NCBI RefSeq assembly: GCF_041687215.1
Contig: NZ_JAWLCI010000002.1
Span: 62,001-126,000 of the forward strand
Source: Mariniphaga sp041687215
Lineage (GTDB): Bacteria > Bacteroidota > Bacteroidia > Bacteroidales > Prolixibacteraceae
Length of the DNA stretch: 64,000 bases
Direction: 5' to 3'
Under the pieces are notes generated by a model, which searched no databases, had not been told where the DNA came from, and was given only the letters and a program-made list of their open reading frames with translations. This document shows, piece by piece, positions 43,656-52,474 of the stretch. The first letter of the stretch is position 1. Each line of letters starts with the position of its first letter. A program made the translations under genes and the position numbers.

Positions 43656-46600
43656 TTAATTTTCATTAATTTTTAACTGAAAAGAGCTGTCTTTGGCGCG
43701 TTGTTGTTCAGTTTGCTCAAGAGCTTCAATTTCTGCCAGTTTTCTTGCGGCTTCGGCTTTCACTCCGTCATTATCGGCACCATAATTTTCGACAACGCTG
43801 CGCAAGGTGTGTTTGGCCTGGAAATCGTCGCCTTTGTCGAGATAAATATCAGAAAGCAGCAAAAATGCTTTCCCCAGCCAAAACTGAAAAGGCGTGCCTT
43901 TGGAAATAAAATCCATTATTTCTTCTTCAGCCTGCTGTTTTTGGTTTTGTTTATAAAGAATTTCTGAAACAAGAAATTTGGCTTCAGCGCCCTGTTCAAG
44001 TTTGGTATCGGTTGCCACGGCTTTTAAGGATTCAAGCGCTGCATTTTGATTTCCTGCGAGGTAATTCGACTTCCCTGAAACAAAGTTTGCTTCCCGTATC
44101 CAGGCTTCGTTGGCAACATCCGATTTTTTCACTTTTGCAGATGCCAAAATGGCTTCATTGTATCGTTTCAACTGAAAATTGCAGCGCATTTGCCCGGTAT
44201 ATGCTTTTAACAAATTCCATTTACCCCCTGCAATTTTTTCCAGCCGGTTAAAGAACTCAAGTGCATTTTCATAATCGCCGGCGTTAAAAGTGAGTTCAGA
44301 CGCCCGTGACAAAGCTTGTTCGCTGAAAATATTGTTGGGCTGGCGGGCAACAAAAGTGTAATGCTCGTTAGCCTGCGAAAAACTTCCTTCTTTATATAAG
44401 ATTTCAGCCAGATAAAAATGGGCATTGGTGGCAAAACTTCCGTTAGGAAATTGTTGCAGATACCTTTGTAACTGTGCAGAAGCCTGTGTTTCGCCAGACA
44501 GGTATAGCCTTTCGGCTGCCATGTAAGTAAGCGAGTCTTGTTCTGAAGTTGTTACATTTACACCACCTCCCAGTGACCGGGTGTAAGCAAAATAGCCGTC
44601 CACATTATTCATTTCCACATAGCTGTTTTTAATTCCCAGCAGTGCAGCCTGAGATTCCGGAGTGCCGGAAAATTTTTCAGCCACTTGTTTGTAGTAAGTA
44701 AGTGCCTGATTAAAATCTCCGTTATTGAAATTTATAAGCCCCAATTGCAACAATGTTCTTGGAAAATATGCGCTTTCAGCATGATTGTCAACAATTCTGC
44801 GGTAATTTCGTGTTGCTTCTGCAGACTGGCCAAGTCGCTCGTAAGCCCGGCCCAGTTCATACAAAGCATCATCCAGGTATTCAGAATCGGGGAAACCTTC
44901 CTGCAGTCTTTGTAACGAATTAATTTTCCCCTGCTGGTTATGTTGAAGTCCCTGACAAAAAGCAATTTGGTAAAGAGAGTAATCTGTATCGAAAGTATTC
45001 ATTTCAAATGCTTTCTGATAATTTTGGAGGGCCAGCGAATATTCTGCATTCGAAAAATAATAATCGCCCAACCGGTTATAAGCATCGGCCAGTTTTTCGG
45101 TTGGCTGACCTTGCAAACTGTTAATGTAATTACGGAAATGTAATGATGCCTGGTTGAAATCTTCCAGTTTGAAATAGGCGTAAGCCAGATTATACTCGGC
45201 ATCTTTGTATTCGGGGAGTGAAAATGCACCGGCAGTTCGTAAAAATTGGGAATAGGCTTCAGCTGAACTGCCGTATTCACTAACACGGTAAAGTGCTTCC
45301 GCTTTCCAGTAAAGGGCACGTGCATTCAATTCACGGTCGTAACTTCCGTTTTGCAGCGACTGGTTAAAATGGTCGATTGCCTGGTTATAAGACAGGTTGT
45401 TGAATAATTCAAGCCCCCGGTAAAATGTTACACGCTGATAGGCCCTCAAAATTTCAGATGTTTTTACTTCAATTTTTTCGATTGAACTAATGGCATCGCG
45501 GTAATTGCGGGTAACCATAAAAACTTCGGTTAAATAACGGTAAGCTTCTGTATTTCGCTGAGAATTCGGGTACAGGGTAATGTATCTGTCGAAAGCTTTA
45601 ATGGTTTCATTAAACGGTGAATACGAAAGTTCGTAAGTAAGTTTGGCGAAGCTGAACAAAGCGTCTTCCTTAATTCTTTCATTAAAATCGAATTCTGAAG
45701 CCGCTTCAAAAGCCACCCGTGCTTTTTCCTTTTCATTTATTTTTATGTAACTGTCGGCCAAATGGTAATATGCATTTTGAGCCATTTCATCTTTTCCTCT
45801 TGAAGCATTTTCAAGCAATGGAACTGCTTTTTCAAACTGTTCTGTGTTGTAATAGCAATAACCCAGCAGATAATTATCTTCGCGGGTTTTTGGCCTGGTG
45901 GTCTGATAATAGGTTTCGAGATACGGTAAGGCTTTGGAATATTCGCGAAGATGAAAATAGGAATCGCCAATAATTTTAGACAATTCGCTTTTGTGCTCTT
46001 CTTCCACCTCATCAATTATAGAAACGGTATAGTTTATTACCTCGTTATACCGCTGCTGCTTATAATATATATGACTGACATAAAGTGGAATAACGCGTGA
46101 ATAGGTCGGGTCTGATTCAAGTTGCCGGAAGCCGTCGAGCGCCGACTGAAAATTTTCCTGCAGGTACATAATATGCGCCCAATAGTAAGTTGCAGGGCGG
46201 CTGTATAAATTGTTCCTGTCCTTAATTTCTATAAATTCTATTAAAGCCTGGTCGGTATTTTCGGTCATTAAATTTGAATACCCGTTCTGGTATTTCAGTT
46301 TTACAAGTTCAGAATCACTCAACGATGCCCGGTCAACCTCGGAATAGGTGCGAATAACTGCAGCATAATGTCTTCGTTCAAACTGATTATCGCCAAGGTT
46401 TACCAGGGCGTTGTTCATGTACGGACTTTCAGGGTATTCGTCGATAAACCGCTCCAACATTCTGCTTCCTGAATTATGACCGGCTTTCATGGCAGAAACT
46501 GCCCTAAAATAAAGAGCTTCTGAATAAAGTTCAGATTTTGGGTCCACCTGTTTCTGCACTATTTCAAATTGCCGGAAAGCGGCATTGTATTTCCCTTGAT

Positions 46601-46727
46601 GATAAAGATTTCGTGCCATTTGGATAGCCTCACTAACATCTCCATAATATGCTGTTTGCTGGGCATTAAGCGTAAGCGATAAATAAAAGGAAAAGGCAAA
46701 AATGAATAAGACTTTTATTTTTTTCAT
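43656..46727 (-). CDS. exported 1023-residue tetratricopeptide-repeat protein
   Basis: The protein has a signal peptide (KVLFIFAFSFYLSLTLNAQQ) and more than twenty TPR units (for example ARNLYHQGKYNAAFRQFEIV, LADAYNRLGDYYFSNAEYSLALQNYQKAFEMN, YELGRAYERLGQSAEATRNYRRIVDNH). It lies in the periplasm or on the outer membrane. TPR scaffolds bind protein partners; some relatives of YbgF/BamD type act in outer-membrane assembly. The gene leads a two-gene operon with the barrel gene. The promoter at 46784-46811 is clear. I do not recognise a named function. Confidence 0.85.
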   Translation of the reverse strand: MKKIKVLFIFAFSFYLSLTLNAQQTAYYGDVSEAIQMARNLYHQGKYNAAFRQFEIVQKQVDPKSELYSEALYFRAVSAMKAGHNSGSRMLERFIDEYPESPYMNNALVNLGDNQFERRHYAAVIRTYSEVDRASLSDSELVKLKYQNGYSNLMTENTDQALIEFIEIKDRNNLYSRPATYYWAHIMYLQENFQSALDGFRQLESDPTYSRVIPLYVSHIYYKQQRYNEVINYTVSIIDEVEEEHKSELSKIIGDSYFHLREYSKALPYLETYYQTTRPKTREDNYLLGYCYYNTEQFEKAVPLLENASRGKDEMAQNAYYHLADSYIKINEKEKARVAFEAASEFDFNERIKEDALFSFAKLTYELSYSPFNETIKAFDRYITLYPNSQRNTEAYRYLTEVFMVTRNYRDAISSIEKIEVKTSEILRAYQRVTFYRGLELFNNLSYNQAIDHFNQSLQNGSYDRELNARALYWKAEALYRVSEYGSSAEAYSQFLRTAGAFSLPEYKDAEYNLAYAYFKLEDFNQASLHFRNYINSLQGQPTEKLADAYNRLGDYYFSNAEYSLALQNYQKAFEMNTFDTDYSLYQIAFCQGLQHNQQGKINSLQRLQEGFPDSEYLDDALYELGRAYERLGQSAEATRNYRRIVDNHAESAYFPRTLLQLGLINFNNGDFNQALTYYKQVAEKFSGTPESQAALLGIKNSYVEMNNVDGYFAYTRSLGGGVNVTTSEQDSLTYMAAERLYLSGETQASAQLQRYLQQFPNGSFATNAHFYLAEILYKEGSFSQANEHYTFVARQPNNIFSEQALSRASELTFNAGDYENALEFFNRLEKIAGGKWNLLKAYTGQMRCNFQLKRYNEAILASAKVKKSDVANEAWIREANFVSGKSNYLAGNQNAALESLKAVATDTKLEQGAEAKFLVSEILYKQNQKQQAEEEIMDFISKGTPFQFWLGKAFLLLSDIYLDKGDDFQAKHTLRSVVENYGADNDGVKAEAARKLAEIEALEQTEQQRAKDSSFQLKINEN

Positions 46728-46783
46728 GTTTCTGTTGTTTCATTATTTTCGTTACAGACTATCGGCTCCGTTAAATATCGTGC

Positions 46784-46811
46784 CAAAGATAAACCTGATA
46801 TCCGAAACCAA
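46784..46811 (-). promoter_or_regulatory. promoter of the TPR-barrel operon
   Basis: On the reverse strand TTG (46811-46809) and TATCTTTG (46791-46784) are 17 bases apart, a full Bacteroidota promoter. The leader is about 50 bases. Confidence 0.55.
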
Positions 46812-46950
46812 AGTTCTAATTTAGACATAATCAATCTTTCAAATTGCTTTGGCATGTGTAATTTTCTTAACATGAAACTGTTTATTTCTTTTCTTTATTA
46901 TATGAACGGGTAAAAAAATTAGACATATATTCGAAACGAATTTGATAAAA

Positions 46951-47667
46951 ATGACAGATAATAAAATAATTGAACTTGTTGCTGCCGACATTCATCAGCG
47001 TGATTCACTGATACTTTCTGACGTTAATCTGGAAGTGCAGGCAGGAGAATTTGTTTACATAACCGGGAAAGTGGGAACAGGGAAGTCGAGCCTGATAAAA
47101 ATTCTGAATGCCGAACTTCCGTTAAATAAAGGTTTTGGCGAAGTTGTCGGTTTTAATTTAAAAAATATTAAGCACAAGGATATTTCGCTGTTACGCCGGA
47201 AACTTGGCGTAGTTTTCCAGGATTTCAGGTTATTGCCCGACCGAAATGTTTACCAAAATCTTGAATTTGTTTTGAAAGCAACAGGTTGGAAAAATAAATT
47301 GGATATACTGGAACGTATTGAACAGGTGCTGAAACGTGTGGGCATGACCGAAAAAAAACAAAAAATGCCCCACCAGCTTAGTGGCGGCGAACAGCAGCGC
47401 GTGGTAATTGCAAGAGCAATTTTAAACAATCCTCCTGTTATTATTGCCGACGAGCCAACCGGAAACCTCGACCCCGAAACTTCTTCAGAAATTATGAACC
47501 TGTTTTTGGAATTAAACAGGGAAGGAAAAACCATAATAATGGCAACCCACGATTTTGCGGCTATTGCCAGTAAACCTGCCCGCACACTGGTTTGTGCCAA
47601 TGGTTTTATTACCGATTCGGCCAAAGAAAAGGTGCTTCTCGACTTTGAAAGCCTGCTTGGATTTTAA
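46951..47667 (+). CDS. ftsE: FtsE-like ABC transporter ATPase
   Basis: The 238-residue ATPase (from MTDNKIIELV) has Walker A GKVGTGKSSL, a signature LSGGEQQRVVIARAI, Walker B VIIADEPTGNLD and a switch His in MATHD. It resembles FtsE, the cytoplasmic ATPase of the FtsEX complex that regulates peptidoglycan hydrolases at the division site. No ftsX is adjacent, so the partner must be elsewhere; a LolD/MacB-type exporter ATPase cannot be excluded from the ATPase alone. It ends one base before the convergent glycosyltransferase gene. Confidence 0.8.
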   Translation: MTDNKIIELVAADIHQRDSLILSDVNLEVQAGEFVYITGKVGTGKSSLIKILNAELPLNKGFGEVVGFNLKNIKHKDISLLRRKLGVVFQDFRLLPDRNVYQNLEFVLKATGWKNKLDILERIEQVLKRVGMTEKKQKMPHQLSGGEQQRVVIARAILNNPPVIIADEPTGNLDPETSSEIMNLFLELNREGKTIIMATHDFAAIASKPARTLVCANGFITDSAKEKVLLDFESLLGF

Positions 47668-48786
47668 TTACAAAAACGGTTGAAAAATCTCCCTCAATAC
47701 CTTTTTTTCATTTTCCCATGTGAGCTCAGTGGCGGCGATTTCAAGATTCTGCTCCCAGATTTTACGACTGTTTTGGTCCGTCAGCATTTCCAAAAAAATC
47801 TTTGCAAGGTGGTTTGGTACCAGCGACGAGGTTACTCTCCCTATGCTGTATTTATTTACAACCGCAGCCATTTCAGGCAGATTGGTAACCAAAACAGGAA
47901 TTCGCGCCTGAATGTAATCGAACAGTTTGTTGGGCAAAGCGTAGCGGTAATTCAATCCAATATCTTCTTCAATGGAAAGACCAAAATCGGCTTTGGGGGT
48001 AAGTTTTACTAACTCATCAATGGAAAGCCGTCCCAAAAACTGCACCTTTTCCTGAAGCCCCTCTCTGGCGGTTAATTCTTCGAGTTCTTTTCTGATATCT
48101 CCGTCGCCTGCAATTACCAGTCTGGCGTTTTGCACCATTTTCATGGCCCGGATTGCCTGTTCCAAACCACGGCCAACATTCACTGCCCCCTGGTACAAAA
48201 TTATTTTTTCAGCATCCACTGAATGTTTTTTGTCATTCTGGTTTGAATTCGCGACAACCGGAACATTTCGCACCACCCGGAAATGAACATTGTATTTTTC
48301 AGTATAAATTTTTGCAATGGAATCGCAAACCGTATAAGCATATTTCAGCTTTGGAACCGTTTTTTGTTCCAGCCATTCCCATATTTTTTTCACCCGCGGA
48401 CGATTTACCAGTTCCGGTACTTCAGTAAAAAACTCATGACTGTCGTAAACCAGTGGTCTGTTTTTCAGTTTTGAAATCAGAAAATTTGCCGGGAGGGTAT
48501 CGAGGTCGTTGGCCAGCAGTAAATCGAATTTCAAAAAAAGCAGCAAACAAAAAAGCCGGAAGTTGAAACAGGCGTAAAACAAAGGTCCTTTAGTAAAAAG
48601 AAGATACAGTCGCTGGGTTTGGTAGTTTTGCGGCGAAACCGCCCGGCTGCCGGGTAATTTTCTCCCCACAACCAACACATCAAATCCCATTTCAGTGAGT
48701 GTTGCACAAGTTTTATGTACCCGGTTGTCGGAAACCAGGTCGCTGGTTACCGAAACAATAATCCGCTTTTTGGCTTTTGGCTTCAA
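47668..48786 (-). CDS. GT4-type glycosyltransferase
   Basis: The 372-residue enzyme has the GT-B fold: an N-terminal domain (IVSVTSDLVSDNRVHKTCATLTEMGFDVLVVG, DLLLANDLDTLP) and a C-terminal nucleotide-sugar domain (LYQGAVNVGRGLEQAIRAMK, LVIAGDGDIRKELEEL, KVQFLGRL, with the Glu motif in FGLSIEEDIGLNYRYALPNKLFDYIQA). The acceptor and sugar are unknown; cell-wall or surface polysaccharide is likely. It has no signal peptide and is a cytoplasmic or membrane-associated enzyme. It stands alone on the minus strand. Confidence 0.9.
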   Translation of the reverse strand: MKPKAKKRIIVSVTSDLVSDNRVHKTCATLTEMGFDVLVVGRKLPGSRAVSPQNYQTQRLYLLFTKGPLFYACFNFRLFCLLLFLKFDLLLANDLDTLPANFLISKLKNRPLVYDSHEFFTEVPELVNRPRVKKIWEWLEQKTVPKLKYAYTVCDSIAKIYTEKYNVHFRVVRNVPVVANSNQNDKKHSVDAEKIILYQGAVNVGRGLEQAIRAMKMVQNARLVIAGDGDIRKELEELTAREGLQEKVQFLGRLSIDELVKLTPKADFGLSIEEDIGLNYRYALPNKLFDYIQARIPVLVTNLPEMAAVVNKYSIGRVTSSLVPNHLAKIFLEMLTDQNSRKIWEQNLEIAATELTWENEKKVLREIFQPFL

Positions 48787-48962
48787 TACTTTTTCTTTTG
48801 TAAACTGTAAAAATCGGAAAAAATTTTGGGTGCGATGAATTCAACCTCCCGAAAAGTTAAATATTGGTTGGCAAAAATCAACATATTCATTTAATATTTG
48901 CTGAAACAGATGAAAATGTATTTATTTTGCTTTTAATTCAGACTGAATAAAAATAAAAGGAT

Positions 48963-49853
48963 TTGGCACATTCGCATGAACATAATCATTCAACCCCACA
49001 TGGCAGAGCTTTTGCGATTGGCATTGTCCTCAATCTTTTTTTTGTGGCGGTGGAGGTTTTTTACGGCCTTCTGGCCAACTCTTCAGCACTTTTGGCCGAT
49101 GCCGGTCACAACGCCAGCGATGTATTGGGCCTGGCGTTTGCCTGGACTGCTGCCTGGCTGGCAACCATCAAACCAAAAGGAAAATACACATACGGTTTGC
49201 GAAAAACAACCATCCTGGTTTCTATTTTAAATGCCCTGCTTTTGTTTGGTGCAGTAGCCGCTATTGGATGGGATGCCTTTGAAAAACTGCAAAACCCGCA
49301 GCCAGTTGGAGGAAAACAAGTGATGATTGTTGCCGGAATTGGTGTAGTTATTAACACTTTCACTGCGCTTTTATTTATAAAAGGGCAAAAACACGATTTA
49401 AATATTCGGGGTGCGTTTTTACACATGGCAGCAGATGCAGCCGTTTCGCTCGGAGTTGTGATTTCGGGATTTCTCATTTTACAAACTGGCAAAAACTGGA
49501 TTGACCCCATAATGAGTTTCATCATTATTGCTGTTATTCTTTGGGGAACCTGGCAGTTGTTTTTCGACTCTATAAGCCTGGCGCTTGATGCGGTTCCCAA
49601 AAATATTGATGTGGAAAAAGTACGCCGGTTTATTGAATCGAAAAACGGGGTGGAAAATCTGCATGACCTCCACATTTGGGCCATGAGCACCACCCAGATT
49701 GCACTTACAGCTCACCTTGTTATGCCCAATGGCAACGACGACAATTTTATAACTTTGCTTCAAAATGAACTGAAAAAAAAGTTTAACATTGTACATACTA
49801 CATTTCAAATTGAAACCAGAAACCTGCAACAATCTTGTGATACCGATTGCTGA
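48963..49853 (+). CDS. cation diffusion facilitator (CDF) transporter
   Basis: The 296-residue protein begins with a TTG (a TAA at 48954 excludes earlier starts) and a His-rich stretch (AHSHEHNHSTPHG). Six membrane helices carry the CDF metal site, with SSALLADAGHNASDVLGLAFAWTAAWLA as TM2 (DAGHN) and FLHMAADAAVSLGVVISG as TM5 (AADAA in place of the more usual HxxxD). The C-terminal cytoplasmic domain follows (GVENLHDLHIWAMSTTQIALTAHLVM). CDF proteins export zinc, iron or cobalt. It is the first of five same-strand genes and ends 17 bases before the next. Confidence 0.92.
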   Translation: MAHSHEHNHSTPHGRAFAIGIVLNLFFVAVEVFYGLLANSSALLADAGHNASDVLGLAFAWTAAWLATIKPKGKYTYGLRKTTILVSILNALLLFGAVAAIGWDAFEKLQNPQPVGGKQVMIVAGIGVVINTFTALLFIKGQKHDLNIRGAFLHMAADAAVSLGVVISGFLILQTGKNWIDPIMSFIIIAVILWGTWQLFFDSISLALDAVPKNIDVEKVRRFIESKNGVENLHDLHIWAMSTTQIALTAHLVMPNGNDDNFITLLQNELKKKFNIVHTTFQIETRNLQQSCDTDC

Positions 49854-49870
49854 CACAGAAATAAAACACC

Positions 49871-50566
49871 ATGGAGATTTTTAAAAAGACCGACAAACTT
49901 TCTTACCTCATTCACCGGAATTACCATTTACTTCCTGTTTTAAACCGTTTTGGAATAAAACTGGGAATAAAAGACAAAACAGTTGAAGAAATTTGCCGGG
50001 AAAGAAAAATCAGTACAGGATTTTTTCTGGCCATTGTAAATACTTATCACAACGAGGAGTATTTCCCCAGAGAGGAGCTGCTTTCGTTTTCGCCCCTTGA
50101 AATTACACACTACCTGCGGAAAACACACCAATATTATTTCCAATACATTGTTCCAAAGCTCGATGATTTGCTTGAAAAACTTATAGCAAGCAGTCACCAC
50201 GATTTTAAAGGGTTGCAAATGGTTGATGTTTTTTATAAAAAATACAAAAAAGAACTTACCCAACACATCGACTACGAGGAAGAACGGGTTTTTCCCTACG
50301 TAATAAATCTGGTAAAAAACCACAAACTCGATCCCAAATATACCATCCGCTCTTTTGAACAGGAACATTCGAATGTGGATGAAAAGCTCAACGATTTGAA
50401 AAACTTAATCATTAAATACGTTTCACCCGATTATGATGAAAATATTTGCAACGATTTTTTAATCACCCTCTCCCTGTTCGAAAAAGATCTGGAAGACCAT
50501 GCACGAATTGAAGACAAAATCCTGATGCCCATGACCATTGAAATTGAAAATAAACTTGGGAGATAA
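49871..50566 (+). CDS. hemerythrin-domain protein (RIC/ScdA-like)
   Basis: The 231-residue protein has an N-terminal segment resembling the ScdA N-domain (LSYLIHRNYHLLPVLNRFGIKLGIKDKTVEEIC), but without the Cys pair of that domain (FGIKLGIKD where relatives have CC). Then a hemerythrin domain with metal ligands in ITHYLRKTHQYYF, LTQHIDYEEERVF, SFEQEHSNVDE and DLEDHARIEDKILMP. RIC proteins hold a di-iron centre and repair iron-sulfur clusters damaged by NO or oxidants; whether this protein senses or repairs is unknown. It is followed two bases later by a LuxR-type regulator. Confidence 0.85.
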   Translation: MEIFKKTDKLSYLIHRNYHLLPVLNRFGIKLGIKDKTVEEICRERKISTGFFLAIVNTYHNEEYFPREELLSFSPLEITHYLRKTHQYYFQYIVPKLDDLLEKLIASSHHDFKGLQMVDVFYKKYKKELTQHIDYEEERVFPYVINLVKNHKLDPKYTIRSFEQEHSNVDEKLNDLKNLIIKYVSPDYDENICNDFLITLSLFEKDLEDHARIEDKILMPMTIEIENKLGR

Positions 50567-50568
50567 AA

Positions 50569-51171
50569 ATGAACAGGAAAATCTTCGTTATACACTCCTC
50601 GGAAATCATTCGTAAAGGAATAAATGCGATTTTACGCAGTTATTTCAATACCGAAATTATTTTACTTGAAAAGCAAGAAGAGTTAAAAGGTTTCTGTGAA
50701 TTAACCGGGCAGGAAATTGTAATTATTTATGAATATAATGAGACTGAAAAAACTGTCAATTATCAGCAAATTCAAAAAAATAACCAGGTTAAATGGATTG
50801 CTTTTCTGAACGACCACGAAGAACCGGCTGAGCCTCTGCCCTTTTGCAAATTTTACATCACCACAAAAACACAGGCGCCGCAACTTCAAAAACTGGTTGC
50901 GCGTTGCTGGGACAAAACCCGGAAACAACCCAAAAACAGCGATAGCGAAGAACTTACCACACGTGAAAAAGATGTACTCAAACTGGTTTCTCTCGGCCAC
51001 TCCAATAAAGTAATTGCCGAAAAACTGTTTATCAGCATTCACACAGTCATTTCGCACCGGAAAAACATAACCGAAAAAACAGGTATTAAATCTATCTCTG
51101 GATTAACCGTTTACGCCATTCTGAATAACCTGCTCGACACCGAAACCATCAATCCCGAAGATCTCATCTGA
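50569..51171 (+). CDS. LuxR-family regulator with a degenerate receiver domain
   Basis: The 200-residue protein has a C-terminal LuxR helix-turn-helix (LTTREKDVLKLVSLGHSNKVIAEKLFISIHTVISHRKNI). The first 120 residues align in length with a receiver domain (KIFVIHSSEIIRKGINAILRSYF) but lack the acidic pair, the phospho-acceptor Asp (EYNET in its place) and a canonical Lys loop. It is therefore probably not phosphorylated; a ligand or a partner such as the hemerythrin protein may control it. It starts two bases after the hemerythrin gene, so the two are translated together. A palindrome follows at 51176-51197. Confidence 0.85.
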   Translation: MNRKIFVIHSSEIIRKGINAILRSYFNTEIILLEKQEELKGFCELTGQEIVIIYEYNETEKTVNYQQIQKNNQVKWIAFLNDHEEPAEPLPFCKFYITTKTQAPQLQKLVARCWDKTRKQPKNSDSEELTTREKDVLKLVSLGHSNKVIAEKLFISIHTVISHRKNITEKTGIKSISGLTVYAILNNLLDTETINPEDLI

Positions 51172-51175
51172 AAAA

Positions 51176-51197
51176 AAATCCCAACATCTTGGGATTT
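51176..51197 (+). promoter_or_regulatory. 9-bp inverted repeat upstream of the porin promoter
   Basis: AAATCCCAA and TTGGGATTT are exact complements with a four-base loop. The repeat lies between the regulator stop and the -7 box at 51218. No T run follows on the forward strand, so it may be an operator for the adjacent regulator rather than a terminator. On the reverse strand a T run follows. Confidence 0.4.
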
Positions 51198-51217
51198 CCT
51201 GCACCAAATCGTTCATG

Positions 51218-51225
51218 TATTTTTG
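51218..51225 (+). promoter_or_regulatory. -7 box of the porin/FMN-binding pair
   Basis: TATTTTTG matches the -7 pattern and gives a leader of about 34 bases. A TTG within the palindrome (51189-51191) is 26 bases upstream, longer than usual, so activation may be needed. Confidence 0.4.
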
Positions 51226-51264
51226 CTTCAGATATTTATTTTTATTAAATCTAAATAAAACAAC

Positions 51265-52470
51265 ATGAAGCGGAATTTTATTTTACTTTCTTTATTTATA
51301 TTCTCCGGATTAGTAAAAGCCCAGGTAACTGACAGTTTGCCAAACAACCTCTATTTTAATATTGCAGAACGCCTTTTACAAACCGACGGCAATCTTAAAA
51401 TTGGCGGTTACGGCGGTATTCACTACAACCAGCCGGTTGGCGGTGAAATAAAACAAAACGGAAAAATGGATGTACACCGGTTTATCATGTTGCTGGGTTA
51501 CAGTTTCAGCAACAACACCCAGTTTATTTCTGAAATTGAGTTTGAACACGTAAAAGAAGTTTACATTGAACAAGCGTTTTTACAACACAAAATCAATAAT
51601 TACATCAACTTCAGGGCCGGACTGATGCTCACACCAATGGGAATCACCAACGAATATCATGAACCAAATCTTTTCAGGGGAGTGGAGCGCCCGCTCATTG
51701 ACAACTACATTACTCCAACCACATGGAGGGAAATTGGCGCCGGTTTTATGGGGTACATTTTGCCGGCCTCAATAAAATACCAGGCTTACCTGATGAACGG
51801 ATTTATAAGCTACGACGGAAGTGCCAAACTAAACGGCAGCGGACTGAGAAGTGGCAGGCAAAAAGGTGCAGAAAGTATTTTCAGCTCGCCAAACTTTGCA
51901 GGAAAAGTGGAATACTTCGGTATTCGGGGACTCAACCTGGGTGCATCGGTTTATGCCGGAAACACCCAAAGCACCCTTTATAATGGTGTGAATAAAAACG
52001 ACCAGGCCGCACTTGCTGCTGCCGATTCATCTGTGGTTGGAGTTGCCATGTTCGGCTTCGATGCGCGTTATTCGGTAAATGGACTGGAACTTAAAGGCCA
52101 GTATTACCACGCAGGAATTTCAAACTCGGAACAGTACAACCGGTTTACAGCAAAAACCGACGGCACTCCAAACGATTTGGGAAGTTCGCTTAATGGATTT
52201 TATGTAGAAGCTGCCTATAACGTTTTCAGACCTCTCGAAAATGTTCATTCAGAGTTGACCCCGTTTATCCGTTACGAAAAATGGAATACGCAGAATACAG
52301 TTGAACAAGGCAATACAAATCCAGCCTACGACAAACAAGCTATTGTTAGCGGACTGGAATGGGAAATGGCGCAGGGAGCTTTGCTGAAAGTCGATATGCA
52401 GTTTGTAAAATCAGCCACCCAGAACGAATTTGTAAAAACTTTTAATGCAGGCGTAGGCATCATGTTCTGA
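51265..52470 (+). CDS. outer-membrane porin-like protein
   Basis: The 401-residue protein has a signal peptide (NFILLSLFIFSGLVKAQ) and amphipathic strands throughout (LKIGGYGGIHYNQPV, MLLGYSFSNNTQFISEIEFEHV, INFRAGLMLTPMGITNEYHEP, YFGIRGLNLGASVYAG), ending in FNAGVGIMF with a C-terminal Phe. It resembles phosphate-selective porin O/P-type barrels of Bacteroidota. The substrate is not clear; the adjacent FMN-binding and hemerythrin genes suggest iron or redox chemistry. It is 4 bases upstream of the FMN-binding gene, so the two form an operon. Confidence 0.75.
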   Translation: MKRNFILLSLFIFSGLVKAQVTDSLPNNLYFNIAERLLQTDGNLKIGGYGGIHYNQPVGGEIKQNGKMDVHRFIMLLGYSFSNNTQFISEIEFEHVKEVYIEQAFLQHKINNYINFRAGLMLTPMGITNEYHEPNLFRGVERPLIDNYITPTTWREIGAGFMGYILPASIKYQAYLMNGFISYDGSAKLNGSGLRSGRQKGAESIFSSPNFAGKVEYFGIRGLNLGASVYAGNTQSTLYNGVNKNDQAALAAADSSVVGVAMFGFDARYSVNGLELKGQYYHAGISNSEQYNRFTAKTDGTPNDLGSSLNGFYVEAAYNVFRPLENVHSELTPFIRYEKWNTQNTVEQGNTNPAYDKQAIVSGLEWEMAQGALLKVDMQFVKSATQNEFVKTFNAGVGIMF

Positions 52471-52474
52471 AAAT

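Noticed and set aside
46951..47667. Full FtsEX operon
   Set aside because: No ftsX follows; the next gene is a convergent glycosyltransferase.
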